From assembly GCF_003367175.1 (NCBI RefSeq), contig NZ_QRGA01000007.1, positions 31,042 to 95,041 of the forward strand: a stretch of DNA of 64,000 nucleotides, given 5' to 3'. The position numbers were made by a program, and so were the translations under genes. Source of the stretch: Trinickia dinghuensis (GTDB taxonomy: Bacteria; Pseudomonadota; Gammaproteobacteria; Burkholderiales; Burkholderiaceae). How positions within the stretch are numbered: the stretch's first letter is position 1; each line of letters starts with the position of its first letter. Shown piece by piece: positions 34,610 to 43,723 of this stretch. The notes under the pieces were generated by a model. That model did not search any database. It was given only the letters and a program-made list of their open reading frames with translations, and was not told where the DNA came from.

Positions 34610-35785
34610 TTACTCCCGATTCGACGCGCGCCGTGGCGGCGTCATGCTGCGAAAGACGAGCGGTTGTTCATGGCCATTGCTGCCGGTCTGCCGCCGCGCA
34701 AATGCGACAACCCGTTCGACCTCACCGTGATGCGGCGACTTCGCACACACGGGATCGGCTGCGCGCGTATCGCCGGTCAGCATGTAGGCCTGGCACCTGC
34801 ACCCGCCATGATCCGTCGTACGCTCGTCGCAGCTTTGGCAAGGCTCACGCATCCAATGCTCGCCGCGGAAGGCGTTGAACGCCGTACTCTCGTACCAAAT
34901 CGACGACAGCGACGTCTCACGCACGTTCGGCAACTTAAGTCCCGGCAACGATCGAGCCGCATGGCACGGCAAGGCTGCCCCATCGGGCGCCACGCCGAGG
35001 AACACAGAACCCCATCCGTTCATGCACGCCTTGGGCCGCTTCTCGAAGTAATCCGGCACGACGAACAAAATCCGACACCGCGCTCCCACGAGGGCGCGAT
35101 ATCGATTCACGGTCTCCTCGGCCTCGCGCAGCGCTTCTTGCGTCGGCATCAACTGCTCGCGATTGAGCATCGCCCAGCCGTAGTACTGCGTGTTGGCCAG
35201 CTCCAGATATTCGGCGCCGATATCGAGCGCCATCTCGATGATCTGCGCGACATGCGGCAGGTTGTATCGATGCAGCACGCAGTTGAGCACCATCGGATAC
35301 CCATACGCCTTGATCAACTGCGCGACCTTGCGTTTGAGGTCGAACGTCCGCGTGCTTGACAGAAAATCGTTCAGCTCGCGCGACGAGTCCTGAAACGAGA
35401 GTTGAATGTGATCGAGCCCCGCCTCTTTCAACGCTGCGATGCGGGCCTCGGTGAGGCCAACGCCGGACGTAATCAGATTCGTATAGAACCCGAGCCCGCG
35501 CGCATGGGCCACGAGCGCTTCCAGATCGTCGCGCACGAGCGGCTCACCGCCGGAAAACCCGATCTGCACGGCGCCCAACGCCCGCGCCTCCGAGATTACG
35601 CGCAACCATGCCTCGGTATCGAGTTCGGGCCCGTGACTCGCGAAGTCGACCGGGTTGTAGCAAAACGCGCAGTGAAGCGGACATCGGTAGGTTAGCTCGG
35701 CGAGAAGCCAAAGCGGCGCGGCCGCTGAAGCGGAAGCCGTCGGGGTGGTTGGTGCGGTCGGAGTGGTCGGAGCGGTCGCGGTCAT
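34610..35785 (-). CDS. pqqE: PqqA peptide cyclase PqqE (radical SAM)
   Basis: A 391-residue radical SAM enzyme that links Glu and Tyr of PqqA in the first step of PQQ synthesis. The SAM cluster motif is CPLHCAFC, near residue 35; the C-terminal SPASM domain holds the auxiliary cluster cysteines ([27 protein letters not shown]). ATG 35785 lies 1 nt after the pqqD stop. The first 24 residues form an odd Thr/Pro/Ala-rich tail built from a repeated TAPTTP unit, encoded by a short tandem repeat, and precede the usual LLAELTYRC start. Confidence 0.95.
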   Translation of the reverse strand: MTATAPTTPTAPTTPTASASAAAPLWLLAELTYRCPLHCAFCYNPVDFASHGPELDTEAWLRVISEARALGAVQIGFSGGEPLVRDDLEALVAHARGLGFYTNLITSGVGLTEARIAALKEAGLDHIQLSFQDSSRELNDFLSSTRTFDLKRKVAQLIKAYGYPMVLNCVLHRYNLPHVAQIIEMALDIGAEYLELANTQYYGWAMLNREQLMPTQEALREAEETVNRYRALVGARCRILFVVPDYFEKRPKACMNGWGSVFLGVAPDGAALPCHAARSLPGLKLPNVRETSLSSIWYESTAFNAFRGEHWMREPCQSCDERTTDHGGCRCQAYMLTGDTRAADPVCAKSPHHGEVERVVAFARRQTGSNGHEQPLVFRSMTPPRRASNRE

Positions 35786-35786
35786 C

Positions 35787-36068
35787 TCAATCCACCCACC
35801 CACGCTGCCGCGCATGATCGAGAAACCGGTAGACATCGGCCGCGAGATCCTGCGCGTGGAACAGATCCTCCAGCTCGGTGATGATCTCATCGAGTTCGCG
35901 CGTCCCGTCGCAGCGGACGAGTATCTGCCCCGCGCTAGGATTGAGCTTCACCATCCCCTCGGGATAAAGCAGCACATAAGCGTCCTGCTGCGCTTCCCAC
36001 TGTAGCCGATAGATTGTTCGTAGACGCGGGCGCAACGGCGCGCCGCCGGCGGCGTTGTCGTAGTTCAT
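35787..36068 (-). CDS. pqqD: PQQ peptide chaperone PqqD
   Basis: A 93-residue PqqD that binds PqqA and presents it to PqqE. The family core is [20 protein letters not shown], then [14 protein letters not shown] and the helical end [15 protein letters not shown]. The start at ATG 36068 overlaps the pqqC stop as ATGA; the open frame reaches further upstream but that part is not coding. The pqqE start follows after 1 nt. Confidence 0.93.
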   Translation of the reverse strand: MNYDNAAGGAPLRPRLRTIYRLQWEAQQDAYVLLYPEGMVKLNPSAGQILVRCDGTRELDEIITELEDLFHAQDLAADVYRFLDHARQRGWVD

Positions 36069-36802
36069 TGCGCGTACGCCTTTTCGACGGAGTCGAGCAT
36101 CGACCACAGGATGTCGAGCTTGAACTGGAGGATATCGAGCGCGCGCTGCTGCGCCTCGCGCGTCCGGAAATAATCGAGCGTGACGGCGAGCCCATGTTCC
36201 ACGTCGCGCGAGGCGAGCGGAATGCGGCTGCGGAAATAGTGCAGCCCATTCTGATCGATCCAAGGATAGAGAGACGGCCACCCCGAGAGCCGATCCTTGT
36301 GAATTTGCGGCGCGAACATCTCGGTGAGCGAGGAACAGACGGCTTCCTGCCACGGCACCCGCCGCGCAAAATTCACATAGGCGTCGACGGCGAATCGCAC
36401 ACCCGGCACCACATGTTCGAGCGACCAAAGCGCGTCGCGCGGCAGCCCCACCGCATCGGCAAGGCACGCCCACGATTCGATGCCGCCGGCATCTTCGTCG
36501 TATCCGTCGTGGTCGAGGATGCGCTGAACCCAAAGGCGCCGCGTCTCTCGATCGTCGCAGTTGGACAGAATCGCCGCGTCCTTCAACGGAATATTGATTT
36601 GATAGTAGAAGCGGTTCGCCACCCAGCCGCGAATCTCGTCGGGCGTGCATTGGCCACTATTCAACCGCACGTTGAACGGATGATGGATGTGGTAGCGCCT
36701 GCCGAGCGAGCGCAAATTCGCTTCGAACTGCTCGGGTGTCCAAGGCGGTTCGTTCGATTGCGCAGCCCCGGTGCGCGCGGCGATGGTCGGCGTGGCGTTC
36801 AC
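36065..36802 (-). CDS. pqqC: Pyrroloquinoline-quinone synthase PqqC
   Basis: A 245-residue cofactor-less oxidase that performs the final oxidative ring closure to PQQ. Family segments are [16 protein letters not shown], the [19 protein letters not shown] stretch, [17 protein letters not shown] and the [13 protein letters not shown] end. The start is GTG 36802 overlapping the pqqB stop (GTGA). The reading frame is open far upstream, over pqqB in another frame, but homology begins only after this GTG. Confidence 0.93.
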   Translation of the reverse strand: MNATPTIAARTGAAQSNEPPWTPEQFEANLRSLGRRYHIHHPFNVRLNSGQCTPDEIRGWVANRFYYQINIPLKDAAILSNCDDRETRRLWVQRILDHDGYDEDAGGIESWACLADAVGLPRDALWSLEHVVPGVRFAVDAYVNFARRVPWQEAVCSSLTEMFAPQIHKDRLSGWPSLYPWIDQNGLHYFRSRIPLASRDVEHGLAVTLDYFRTREAQQRALDILQFKLDILWSMLDSVEKAYAQ

Positions 36803-37728
36803 GGCTTCACCTGTAGTTCCATCCCGTCTTCCGCGATCTCGATGCCGTGTCCGCACACAATTGCGTGGGCGTCGGAGGCCGGATCCAGAATCGGGTTCGT
36901 GTTGTTGATATGAATGAGTACTTTGCGGGTGGTGCTCGGCAGCGTATCCAGCAGCGCGAGCATGCCGGGCCGGTCGTTCGCCGGGCATTGGGCGAGATGC
37001 CCCATGTCGGTCGCGTGTTTGGTCGACAGGCCGAGATCGATCATCTCGGTGTCGGTCCAGAACGTCCCGTCGACGAGGACGAGCTGAGCCGACTGCATCG
37101 CCGCCATCACCGTGTCCGACGCATGCACGAGCCCCGGTGCGTAGAAGACACGCTTTCCGGTCTCGACGTTTTCGATCAGGAGCGCGATGTTGTCGCCGGG
37201 GACGGGCGCGTTGCGATGCGGCGAGTAGGGCGGCGCAGCGCTTTCGATGGCGATCGGCGTGAAGCGAACCCGGGCCAACGGATCGATGCGAAACGACGCG
37301 CCGGGTGCGATCGGATGTTGCTCGACGCCGCAGTAGTGGCCGAGCAGCGGAATGAGCGGGAAGGCGCTCGACAAATCGTCGAGCACCGGCTGCGTGGCAT
37401 AGAGCGGCAGCCGGCTCGTGCGCTCGCGCAGCATCAGGAGCCCGGTCACGTGATCGATCTGTGCATCGCAAAGCATGACGGCCGCGATGCCGCTGTCGCG
37501 CAGCGAGCGGGCCGGCTGGAGTTCGGGGTGCGCGCGAAGCTGTGCAAGCAAGTCCGGGGAGGCGTTGATGAGCACCCAGTCTTCGCCGTCCTCGCTGACC
37601 GCAATCGACGATTGCGTGCGAGGCTTGAGTCCGTCCGTGAATGCGCGTGCCCTCGAGCAGTTCACGCAATTGCAGTTCCATTGCGGCAGTCCACCGCCTG
37701 CGCCGGAGCCGAGAACCTTGATCAGCAT
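36799..37728 (-). CDS. pqqB: PQQ biosynthesis protein PqqB (metallo-beta-lactamase fold)
   Basis: A 309-residue PqqB with a metallo-beta-lactamase fold, proposed to hydroxylate the tyrosine of the PQQ precursor. The N-terminus [17 protein letters not shown], with the CNCVNC cluster, is typical, as are [15 protein letters not shown] and [24 protein letters not shown] and [12 protein letters not shown]. It follows pqqA after a 68-nt gap containing a hairpin and overlaps pqqC by 4 nt. Confidence 0.95.
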   Translation of the reverse strand: MLIKVLGSGAGGGLPQWNCNCVNCSRARAFTDGLKPRTQSSIAVSEDGEDWVLINASPDLLAQLRAHPELQPARSLRDSGIAAVMLCDAQIDHVTGLLMLRERTSRLPLYATQPVLDDLSSAFPLIPLLGHYCGVEQHPIAPGASFRIDPLARVRFTPIAIESAAPPYSPHRNAPVPGDNIALLIENVETGKRVFYAPGLVHASDTVMAAMQSAQLVLVDGTFWTDTEMIDLGLSTKHATDMGHLAQCPANDRPGMLALLDTLPSTTRKVLIHINNTNPILDPASDAHAIVCGHGIEIAEDGMELQVKP

Positions 37729-37750
37729 GGCAATGCCCTCGGAGGCGTCC

Positions 37751-37778
37751 GCGCGTGAAGGGAGTCAACCTCACGCGC
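37751..37778 (-). terminator. Hairpin between pqqA and pqqB (attenuator/processing element)
   Basis: A perfect 8-bp stem (GCGCGTGA / TCACGCGC) with a 12-nt loop and no T-run. It probably sets a high pqqA to pqqBCDE transcript ratio by partial termination or RNA stabilisation, as is common in pqq operons (inference). Confidence 0.5.
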
Positions 37779-37796
37779 GGCGCGCTCACCTACGCG

Positions 37797-37871
37797 TTAG
37801 CGGTTGGCGATATACATCGTGATTTCGAAACCGAAGCGCAGATCGGTATAGGCGGGCGTGGTCCATTGCAT
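37797..37871 (-). CDS. pqqA: PQQ precursor peptide PqqA
   Basis: A 24-residue peptide beginning [16 protein letters not shown] and ending ITMYIANR. The Glu and Tyr that become PQQ are spaced as E-x3-Y (EITMY, E16 and Y20). The ribosome site AAGGAG lies 8 nt before the ATG. It is the first gene of pqqABCDE-exbBD and is preceded by a -24/-12 promoter at 37947-37962 and two 17-bp UAS-like elements. Confidence 0.95.
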   Translation of the reverse strand: MQWTTPAYTDLRFGFEITMYIANR

Positions 37872-37946
37872 GGCTGTCTCCTTGATTGATTGAACGTTGA
37901 TGAAGCTGCGTAACCGCGGGTGTTTAGTGTGCGGCCGCTTCGTTAA

Positions 37947-37962
37947 AGCAAAGGCTATGCCG
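37947..37962 (-). promoter_or_regulatory. Sigma54 (-24/-12) promoter of the pqqA operon
   Basis: CGGCATA-GCCT-TTGCT read on the minus strand fits the consensus TGGCAYR-N4-TTGCW except for the first base. The GG and GC invariant pairs are 10 bp apart. It lies about 75 nt before pqqA. Confidence 0.65.
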
Positions 37963-38157
37963 GTGGCGATGCGCGCTTCGGTTCAATGCAGGGAGGTGCG
38001 ACGGACGGAGACGACGCGGCCGGTTTCGAAGGGCTGCATCATCGAAAAGATGAGCGAGTGACGTCGCGGGCGTCGCGAGTGCGGGTTGACATGGGCCGCC
38101 GGTGGGGGCAAAGCGGCCCGGCGCGACTCGTTGCGGTCGCAATCATGTCACAGTGGG

Positions 38158-38174
38158 TGTTTCAATCGGCGACA
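38158..38174. promoter_or_regulatory. UAS element A upstream of pqqA (predicted EBP site)
   Basis: TGTTTC-AATCG-GCGACA. Its start is 20 bp (two helical turns) from element B. It lies about 205 bp upstream of the pqqA -24 element and just beyond the EBP gene stop. Confidence 0.6.
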
Positions 38175-38177
38175 CCC

Positions 38178-38194
38178 TGTCTCAACTTGCGACA
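38178..38194. promoter_or_regulatory. UAS element B upstream of pqqA (predicted EBP site)
   Basis: TGTCTC-AACTT-GCGACA, an imperfect inverted repeat (TGTC.C / G.GACA), same orientation as element A. Confidence 0.6.
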
Positions 38195-38258
38195 CTAGCG
38201 AGTGAGACACGAACACGTTTGGGGTGGGCGCAAAATATCGTAGAGGTCTGCGGGAAGC

Positions 38259-40310
38259 TCAGTCCTGCTCGTCGCGCTTCGCGGGCGCGAGATGAGGCAT
38301 CTTGCGATAAAGCGTAGCCCGCGAAACGCCGAGCGCCCGCGCTGCGGCGGAGACGTTGCCGCCGTACTGCGCGAGCGTTGCCGCGATCGCTTGCGCGGCG
38401 ACGTCCTGCAGCCGCGTGCCTTGTTGCGAAGATGATGACGAAGGCGGAGGCAAAGTCGAAGAAGAGGGCGGTTCAGCGCCTGCGCCGTTGGCGGTAGCCG
38501 TGGCCGCAGCGCCCCCCGATTGCGCTTGCAATTCGCCTTTCCGCAGATCGTCGAAGAAGTCGTCGGGCAGGTGGTCGCAGCGAATCTCGCCGTCTTCGTC
38601 GACCATGGCGGCCGCGGTGCGCAGCAAGTTACCGAGTTGCCGGAAGTTGCCGGGCCACATGCAATGCTCGAACAGCGCCATGACTTCGGGTGCGACGGTC
38701 AGACATTGGCCGTCGCCACCCGTCAGTGCTTCGCGTTCGAGCATCTTGCCGATGACCACCGCGAGATCCTTGCGTTCGCGCAGCGGCGGCAGCTTCACGA
38801 TGAGCCCGTTGAGGCGGTAATACAGATCCTCGCGGAAGCGGTTCTGCGCGATCATCTCGCGCAGATCGCGGTGTGTCGCGCAGACGATGGCGATGTCGAC
38901 GGGAATCGTCTTCGTCGATCCGAGCGGGTTGACGACACGCTCTTGCAGCACGCGCAGCAGCCGCACCTGCAGAGGGTAGGGCATATCGCCGATTTCATCG
39001 AGAAAGAGCGTGCCGCCGTGGGCCTGCACGATCTTGCCGACGGCCCCCTTGCGCCGGGCGCCGGTGAAGGCGCCTTCTTCGTAGCCGAACAGCTCCGATT
39101 CGATCAGCGTCTCGGGAATCGAGGCGCAGTTGACGGCGACGAACGGCCCCGAGCGCCGCGGCGATTCGTTGTGGATGGCCTGCGCGAGCAGCTCTTTGCC
39201 CGTGCCCGTTTCGCCGGTGATCAAGAGCGGGATGTCCTTGCCAATCACCTTGCGCACCTTCGCAATCACGGCCGTGACCTGCGGGTCGCCCGTATCGAGC
39301 TGCTCGAGGCGCAGCATGCGCAAGCTGTTGCGCGCCGCCTGTCCCGGGCACGGCTGACCTTGCGTGCTCGTTTCGCGGCGCGCTTCGGTCTGCCAGCCGC
39401 CGGACCCGAGCAGGGCGCGCCGGAACGTGATGCTCGCGCAGACGACGGCGCCGTTGTGCAGGTTCAGCGAGAGAATCGAGTCGCGGCTCGCGCGCAGGCG
39501 GTCGACAAGTTCGGCGCTCGTCATCCCGAACAGCGAAGAGAGCGTATGTGCGCGCAGCGCGGCGAGCGGCATGCCGAGCTGGAACTGGGCGCTGCGGTTC
39601 GCCGATAGAAAGCGTCCGTCGCCGGTGAAGGCGGCGATGCCTTCCATCAGCGTGCCGAGAAACTCGGGGCGGCTGTGAAAGGCGATCTGCAGCGTGTCGC
39701 GGAACGTCGAGGCGAACAGGTGATTCTCGATCATCTGCACGGACATCTTCGCGAGCGCCATCGTGTGCTGATGGTAGCTGCGGTAGTCGCCCGTCACGTC
39801 GAGCACCCCGATCAGGTCGCCGTACGGGTCGAGGATCGGCACGCTCGAGCAAGTGAGGAAGTGATTCGCCGCCAGAAAATGCTGGTCGCCATGGACGACG
39901 GTGGGGCTGCGCTCGGCCAGCGCCGTGCCGATCGCGTTCGTGCCTTGCCGGTCCTCGGACCATTGCGCGCCGGGGCGCAGCGCGACCTTCTCGGCTCGGG
40001 CCAGGAAATCGTCGTCGCCGATCGAATGCAGGATGAGCCCTTGCGAGTCCGTCAGCACGACCATGCTTTCGGTGTTGACGATCTGCTCGCGCAGCGTCTC
40101 CATCACCGGCATGGCGTGCGCGCAGAGGATGCGGTTCTGCTCGACTTTCAGTGCGAGTTCGGAGGCGGGCAGGACGTCGTAATCGGGGCGCACGCTCGTG
40201 ACGAGGCCGAAGCCCTCCGAACGCTCGTGTGCCTTTTGAATGCACGGCGTGGGCCAGCCCGATTCGCCTCCGGCCACGGGTTGCGCGGGGCGATGAACGA
40301 CGTTGCGCAT
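38259..40310 (-). CDS. Sigma54-dependent activator (AcoR-like EBP: GAF-AAA+-Fis)
   Basis: A 683-residue bacterial enhancer-binding protein. ATG 40310 is chosen for GGAGGAG just upstream; the frame opens at 40415. An N-terminal GAF-type sensor (about 65-220) is followed by the AAA+ domain with Walker A GETGTGKE, the sigma54-contact loop GAFTGA and Walker B GTLFLDEIGDM. The C-terminal Fis helix-turn-helix is GGNVSAAARALGVSRATLYR. A low-complexity Ser/Pro linker lies between the last two. AcoR-type EBPs control alcohol/acetoin catabolism. It lies between pqqA and the receptor gene, and I infer it binds the 17-bp elements found before pqqA, the dehydrogenase/receptor pair, the aldehyde dehydrogenase and acs. 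Confidence 0.92.
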   Translation of the reverse strand: MRNVVHRPAQPVAGGESGWPTPCIQKAHERSEGFGLVTSVRPDYDVLPASELALKVEQNRILCAHAMPVMETLREQIVNTESMVVLTDSQGLILHSIGDDDFLARAEKVALRPGAQWSEDRQGTNAIGTALAERSPTVVHGDQHFLAANHFLTCSSVPILDPYGDLIGVLDVTGDYRSYHQHTMALAKMSVQMIENHLFASTFRDTLQIAFHSRPEFLGTLMEGIAAFTGDGRFLSANRSAQFQLGMPLAALRAHTLSSLFGMTSAELVDRLRASRDSILSLNLHNGAVVCASITFRRALLGSGGWQTEARRETSTQGQPCPGQAARNSLRMLRLEQLDTGDPQVTAVIAKVRKVIGKDIPLLITGETGTGKELLAQAIHNESPRRSGPFVAVNCASIPETLIESELFGYEEGAFTGARRKGAVGKIVQAHGGTLFLDEIGDMPYPLQVRLLRVLQERVVNPLGSTKTIPVDIAIVCATHRDLREMIAQNRFREDLYYRLNGLIVKLPPLRERKDLAVVIGKMLEREALTGGDGQCLTVAPEVMALFEHCMWPGNFRQLGNLLRTAAAMVDEDGEIRCDHLPDDFFDDLRKGELQAQSGGAAATATANGAGAEPPSSSTLPPPSSSSSQQGTRLQDVAAQAIAATLAQYGGNVSAAARALGVSRATLYRKMPHLAPAKRDEQD

Positions 40311-40366
40311 TGTCTCCTCCTGATCGTGCGTCGGCACGCAGCCCACACGCTTTTGACTCCGACAAG

Positions 40367-40382
40367 AGCAAAAATTGCGCCA
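40367..40382 (-). promoter_or_regulatory. Possible sigma54 promoter of the EBP gene
   Basis: TGGCGCA-ATTT-TTGCT on the minus strand, one substitution in the -24 element. It lies 57 nt before the EBP start. No convincing 17-bp element was found above it, so this is weaker than the other five. Confidence 0.4.
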
Positions 40383-40523
40383 GCTAGCAACCGCAGTGCG
40401 ATACCCTCCGGTCAAATTCCATGTGTGGTCTCGAAGGCATCGATCTAATACGATGACGCCCGAGCGCGCGAGCGAGTATCAGGGGATACCCCCGATATTC
40501 GTCCGCAGACCCGATTCGGCAGA

Positions 40524-42923
40524 CTAATTCCACGCATATCGAACGCCTACCCATGCGCCTCTCGGCGCGCCCGGTCCCACGAATTGTTCGCTGACGGGGG
40601 CGGAACCGTCGAACGTATGGCCTGGACCGTTGAAGAAGTTCTGGCCGAGCACGCCGAAGCTCGCGTAGCGCTTGTCGAACACGTTCGTCACGGTGGCGAA
40701 CACCCGCAAGCGCTTGGTCACCTGATAGGCGGTATCGAAGTCCACCAGGACGTAGCCTGCGATCTTGCCGTTCACGTCCTGATTGTTTTCGTCGCCCTGC
40801 GCATAGATGTCGCCGCGGTAGGTCACGTTCGTGCCGATCGTCCACTTCGGCGTGGCCGCGTAGTCGAGCCGCAGCTTGACGGTGTTCGCCGGAATCCCCG
40901 GGAGGTGATTGCCGGGCTGAACGGTGATGTTGCCGTTGGCATCGGCGCTCGAGTTGCTCGGGCTGCTTTCGGTCCAGCTCGACCGGTAGGTCGCGTCGAT
41001 GTAGCTGTAGTTCGCCGTCACGCCGAGTTTGCCGAGTTGCGTATGGCCCGAGAGTTCGAAGCCTTGGCGGCGCGTGTTGCCGACGTTTTGGAAGAACCCT
41101 TGCGTCGCCGTGGGCGAGCTGATGAACTCGATGTCGTTATCGAGCGTCGTGCGGTAGACGGCGGCGCTCCACGTGGTTGCGCTCCCGATCCGGCCGCGCG
41201 CGCCGGCTTCGATCGTCTTGGAGATGACTGGGGACAGCGCTGGGTCGGCTACGAAGTCGTTCGGCAGCGAACACGGCGCGGTAGGGTCGGCGCACTCCAG
41301 TTCGATGGCCGTCGGGGTGCGCATGCCTTCGTTGTAGGTCGCGTAAGCCGTGAAGCCAGGCGTCGGGTTCCAGTTCAAGCCGATCGCCGGATTCAAGCGC
41401 GAGAACACGTGGCTGCCGTCGAGTTGCGGCTGCGTGCCGCTTTCGTCTCCAATCTGAGACTTCGCCCAGTTGTAGCGGCCCGAAAGCGTCAACGTCCATT
41501 GCTTGGTGAGCGAGAGCGTGTCTTGCAGATAGGCTGCGAGGTTGGCATCGCGCGTTTTGGCGTTCACCTGCTGGGTGTAGCCGCCGATGCCCACGGTCGC
41601 GCGCGAGGGCAGGAAATAGGCGTCCTGCTCCGATTCGGTGTAGTGCGAGTTCGCGAAATCGACCGCCACGCCCGCCACGAATTGGTTTTTCATGCCGCCG
41701 AGCTGGCCGAGCAAGGTCAATTGAAGGCTGGCGCCGTAGCTATCGGTGCCGACCATCGATTCCACATTGCTGCCTTGGAGTGTATCGATCGAGCCGTCGG
41801 ACTGCACGGAACCGTAGTCGTTGTTGTTGTTGCTGCTGATGTTTTTGCTGACGAGGCGGCGGAAGTAGACGTTGCCGCTCAACTCCGTGCGGTCGTTGAA
41901 GAAGTGCTCGCCGGAGAGCGTCGTGTAGCCGACGCTGTTCAAGTTCTGATCCGGGAACGTGTACGCCTGCCGGAAATCGTCGAGGAACGAGCGCGGGATC
42001 GTCTGCGTGCCTTGCAGGTCGTTATCGGCGCCGCCCGCGGACAACGCGATCGTCGTATCGGCGTCGCTATAACGCAGCTTGCCGAAGCCTTGGCGCACGC
42101 GGCTGGAATTGCTCTCGCCCCAGCCGTTGTCGTTCGCCACGTTGCCGGTCACGTAGTAGTCGAGGTTGTGCCCGATGGTCCCGCCTTGCTCGACTTCGAC
42201 GGTCTTGCGGCCCCACGAGCCGCCGGTCACTTCGACGTCTCCGCCCGGATCGTCCTTGCCGTTCTTCGTCGAAATCGCAATCGCGCCGCCGAGCGTGTTC
42301 AAGCCGAAGGTCGGGCTGGAGCCGGGGACGAGTTCGATCGTGTCGATGGCCTGTTGCGGGATCAAGTCCCAGTTCACGGCGTCGCCGAACGGCTCGTTGA
42401 TCCGCACACCATCCATGAACACCGACAGCCCTTCGGGCGTACCGAGCAACGGCGAGGCCGAGAAGCCTCGATAGTTGATGTTCATTTGGTACGGGTTGCC
42501 TTGCGCGTCGTTGACGTCGACACTCGGCAGGTTCTTCTCGAAGTAGTCGGTCAGCGTCTCGCGATGCTGCTCGCTGAGTTCGTGCCCATGGACGACCTGC
42601 ACGTTGGCCGCCACCTGTGAGAGCGGCAAGCCGATGCCGACGAGCGGCGTCGTGCCGACTACGACGACCGGCTGCAGCGTCGCGCTATAGGTTGCGCCAT
42701 CCGACGCCGCGGGGCTCGGGGCTGCAGCAACAGGCAGCGCTCGCGCGGGACCGGTCTGCGCGGATGCGAAGGGCGCGAGCCCCGCAAGCGCGCTCGCGGC
42801 GAAGCAACCCGCAAGGCGCGTACGCCGGCTCGGCGGGCGTGGGTTATGTCGTTGCCCCGGATGAACATGATCGGTACTCCTAATCATCGGATTGCGGTGA
42901 AGCTGATCGATCGGCCTCATCAT
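40524..42923 (-). CDS. TonB-dependent outer-membrane receptor (candidate lanthanide-chelate or PQQ receptor)
   Basis: A 799-residue receptor. A long N-terminus contains a signal peptide (ending about residue 55, ASAQ; the true start may be the later MIRST). It is followed by a plug domain (about 85-210; NINYRGFSASPLLGTPEGLSVF, VDVNDAQGN) and a 22-strand barrel ending in an aromatic-Asn (VRYAWN). The C-terminal part reminds me of E. coli YncD/PqqU, a PQQ receptor. Its ATG overlaps the stop of a small ORF. Placement beside a WDYD-type dehydrogenase and exbBD/tonB suggests uptake of a lanthanide chelate or PQQ; the substrate is unproven. Confidence 0.88.
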   Translation of the reverse strand: MMRPIDQLHRNPMIRSTDHVHPGQRHNPRPPSRRTRLAGCFAASALAGLAPFASAQTGPARALPVAAAPSPAASDGATYSATLQPVVVVGTTPLVGIGLPLSQVAANVQVVHGHELSEQHRETLTDYFEKNLPSVDVNDAQGNPYQMNINYRGFSASPLLGTPEGLSVFMDGVRINEPFGDAVNWDLIPQQAIDTIELVPGSSPTFGLNTLGGAIAISTKNGKDDPGGDVEVTGGSWGRKTVEVEQGGTIGHNLDYYVTGNVANDNGWGESNSSRVRQGFGKLRYSDADTTIALSAGGADNDLQGTQTIPRSFLDDFRQAYTFPDQNLNSVGYTTLSGEHFFNDRTELSGNVYFRRLVSKNISSNNNNDYGSVQSDGSIDTLQGSNVESMVGTDSYGASLQLTLLGQLGGMKNQFVAGVAVDFANSHYTESEQDAYFLPSRATVGIGGYTQQVNAKTRDANLAAYLQDTLSLTKQWTLTLSGRYNWAKSQIGDESGTQPQLDGSHVFSRLNPAIGLNWNPTPGFTAYATYNEGMRTPTAIELECADPTAPCSLPNDFVADPALSPVISKTIEAGARGRIGSATTWSAAVYRTTLDNDIEFISSPTATQGFFQNVGNTRRQGFELSGHTQLGKLGVTANYSYIDATYRSSWTESSPSNSSADANGNITVQPGNHLPGIPANTVKLRLDYAATPKWTIGTNVTYRGDIYAQGDENNQDVNGKIAGYVLVDFDTAYQVTKRLRVFATVTNVFDKRYASFGVLGQNFFNGPGHTFDGSAPVSEQFVGPGAPRGAWVGVRYAWN

Positions 42924-43156
42924 CGGATGACCGCCGTATGAGCGCCCATCGTCAAGCCGACGTGCTCCGGGGGGAACACCTGCCAGGCACCGTCGCTATG
43001 GCGGAAGAAGTGCAGTGAAATCGGGCCTCGGGGGCCATCGACCTCCACACGTACGCCTTGTCGGCTGTCGTCCCTGCTTGTGATCCGGGTGACGCGCACC
43101 GGTGTGGCGGGCGTGGGTGCCAGCCATTTCTCAACCATCATCCTGAGCCGCCTCAT
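42920..43156 (-). CDS. Small protein translationally coupled to the TonB-dependent receptor
   Basis: A 78-residue protein starting at ATG 43156 behind a strong GGAGGAGG. It is basic at the N-terminus (MRRLRMMVEKWLAP), then has a beta-rich part (VRVEVDGPRGPISLHFFR) and the end EHVGLTMGAHTAVIR. I recognise no family, and there is no signal peptide. Its stop overlaps the receptor ATG (ATGA), and it is the first gene after the predicted sigma54 promoter at 43205-43220. It may be a translational leader or an accessory/regulatory protein for the receptor. Confidence 0.6.
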   Translation of the reverse strand: MRRLRMMVEKWLAPTPATPVRVTRITSRDDSRQGVRVEVDGPRGPISLHFFRHSDGAWQVFPPEHVGLTMGAHTAVIR

Positions 43157-43204
43157 AGCCTCCTCCGTTCCTTGATCTCGTCGTTTTGGCTTTGCGCTCC
43201 TTAG

Positions 43205-43220
43205 TGCGAGATCCATGCCA
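43205..43220 (-). promoter_or_regulatory. Sigma54 promoter of the small ORF-receptor operon
   Basis: TGGCATG-GATC-TCGCA on the minus strand (one T to C change in -12). It lies 49 nt before the small ORF and about 107 bp from the UAS element at 43318. Confidence 0.55.
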
Positions 43221-43317
43221 ATGCTTGTCCTTCAAGGCGCTCGCATTTCCGGTTACCCATAGGAATACGGCTTGATGCGGGATTGGGCTCGATGCGGAGG
43301 TCTCTCGGCGAACACAG

Positions 43318-43334
43318 TGTTTCGTTTCGCGACA
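43318..43334. promoter_or_regulatory. UAS element shared by divergent receptor and dehydrogenase promoters
   Basis: TGTTTC-GTTTC-GCGACA, full match to the consensus. Further TGTYTC half-matches lie at 43351 and 43371. It sits between two divergent sigma54 promoters (43205-43220 and 43467-43482), so one cluster could serve both. Confidence 0.6.
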
Positions 43335-43466
43335 TCTGCACTGTCGAACGTGTTTCAGTTTTGGACGACCTGTCTCGAAGGGCAAATCGAGACCGATTGT
43401 CGCGGGGCATCGGCGGAAATCATCGGAAGACGGCCATGCGCGCTTCGCGCCGTATCGCGCTTGCGA

Positions 43467-43482
43467 TGGCACACCCTTTGCA
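43467..43482 (+). promoter_or_regulatory. Sigma54 promoter of the PQQ alcohol dehydrogenase
   Basis: TGGCACA-CCCT-TTGCA is a full match to the -24/-12 consensus. The leader to the ATG at 43724 is about 230 nt long and shows no gene. Confidence 0.75.
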
Positions 43483-43723
43483 TTCAGCGTCGACCGCGGC
43501 CATGGCTCGATCGTCGAGTCCTCACACTCGACCGAGCCGCGCCGCGATAAATCGACGAACCAAGCTTTGCATCGGACCGTAGCGGGTTCCGACGCGCCCA
43601 CCTTGATCGAGTGTTTTGCACGAGAGCGGAGTGGACGCCAAGGCACCCGCTCCTTTGGATCACTTGGCAGGGGACCGGCGTCAGGCGCGAAGGCACCAGA
43701 GCCGGTCGATATAGGAGACACAC

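Noticed and set aside
36803-37789. Long minus-strand frame upstream of and continuous with pqqC
   Set aside because: This part overlaps pqqB in a different frame; homology to PqqC begins only at GTG 36802.
40584-42620. 678-residue plus-strand ORF opposite the TonB receptor
   Set aside because: No recognisable domain and low-complexity Arg/Val/Glu composition; the minus strand encodes a full receptor.
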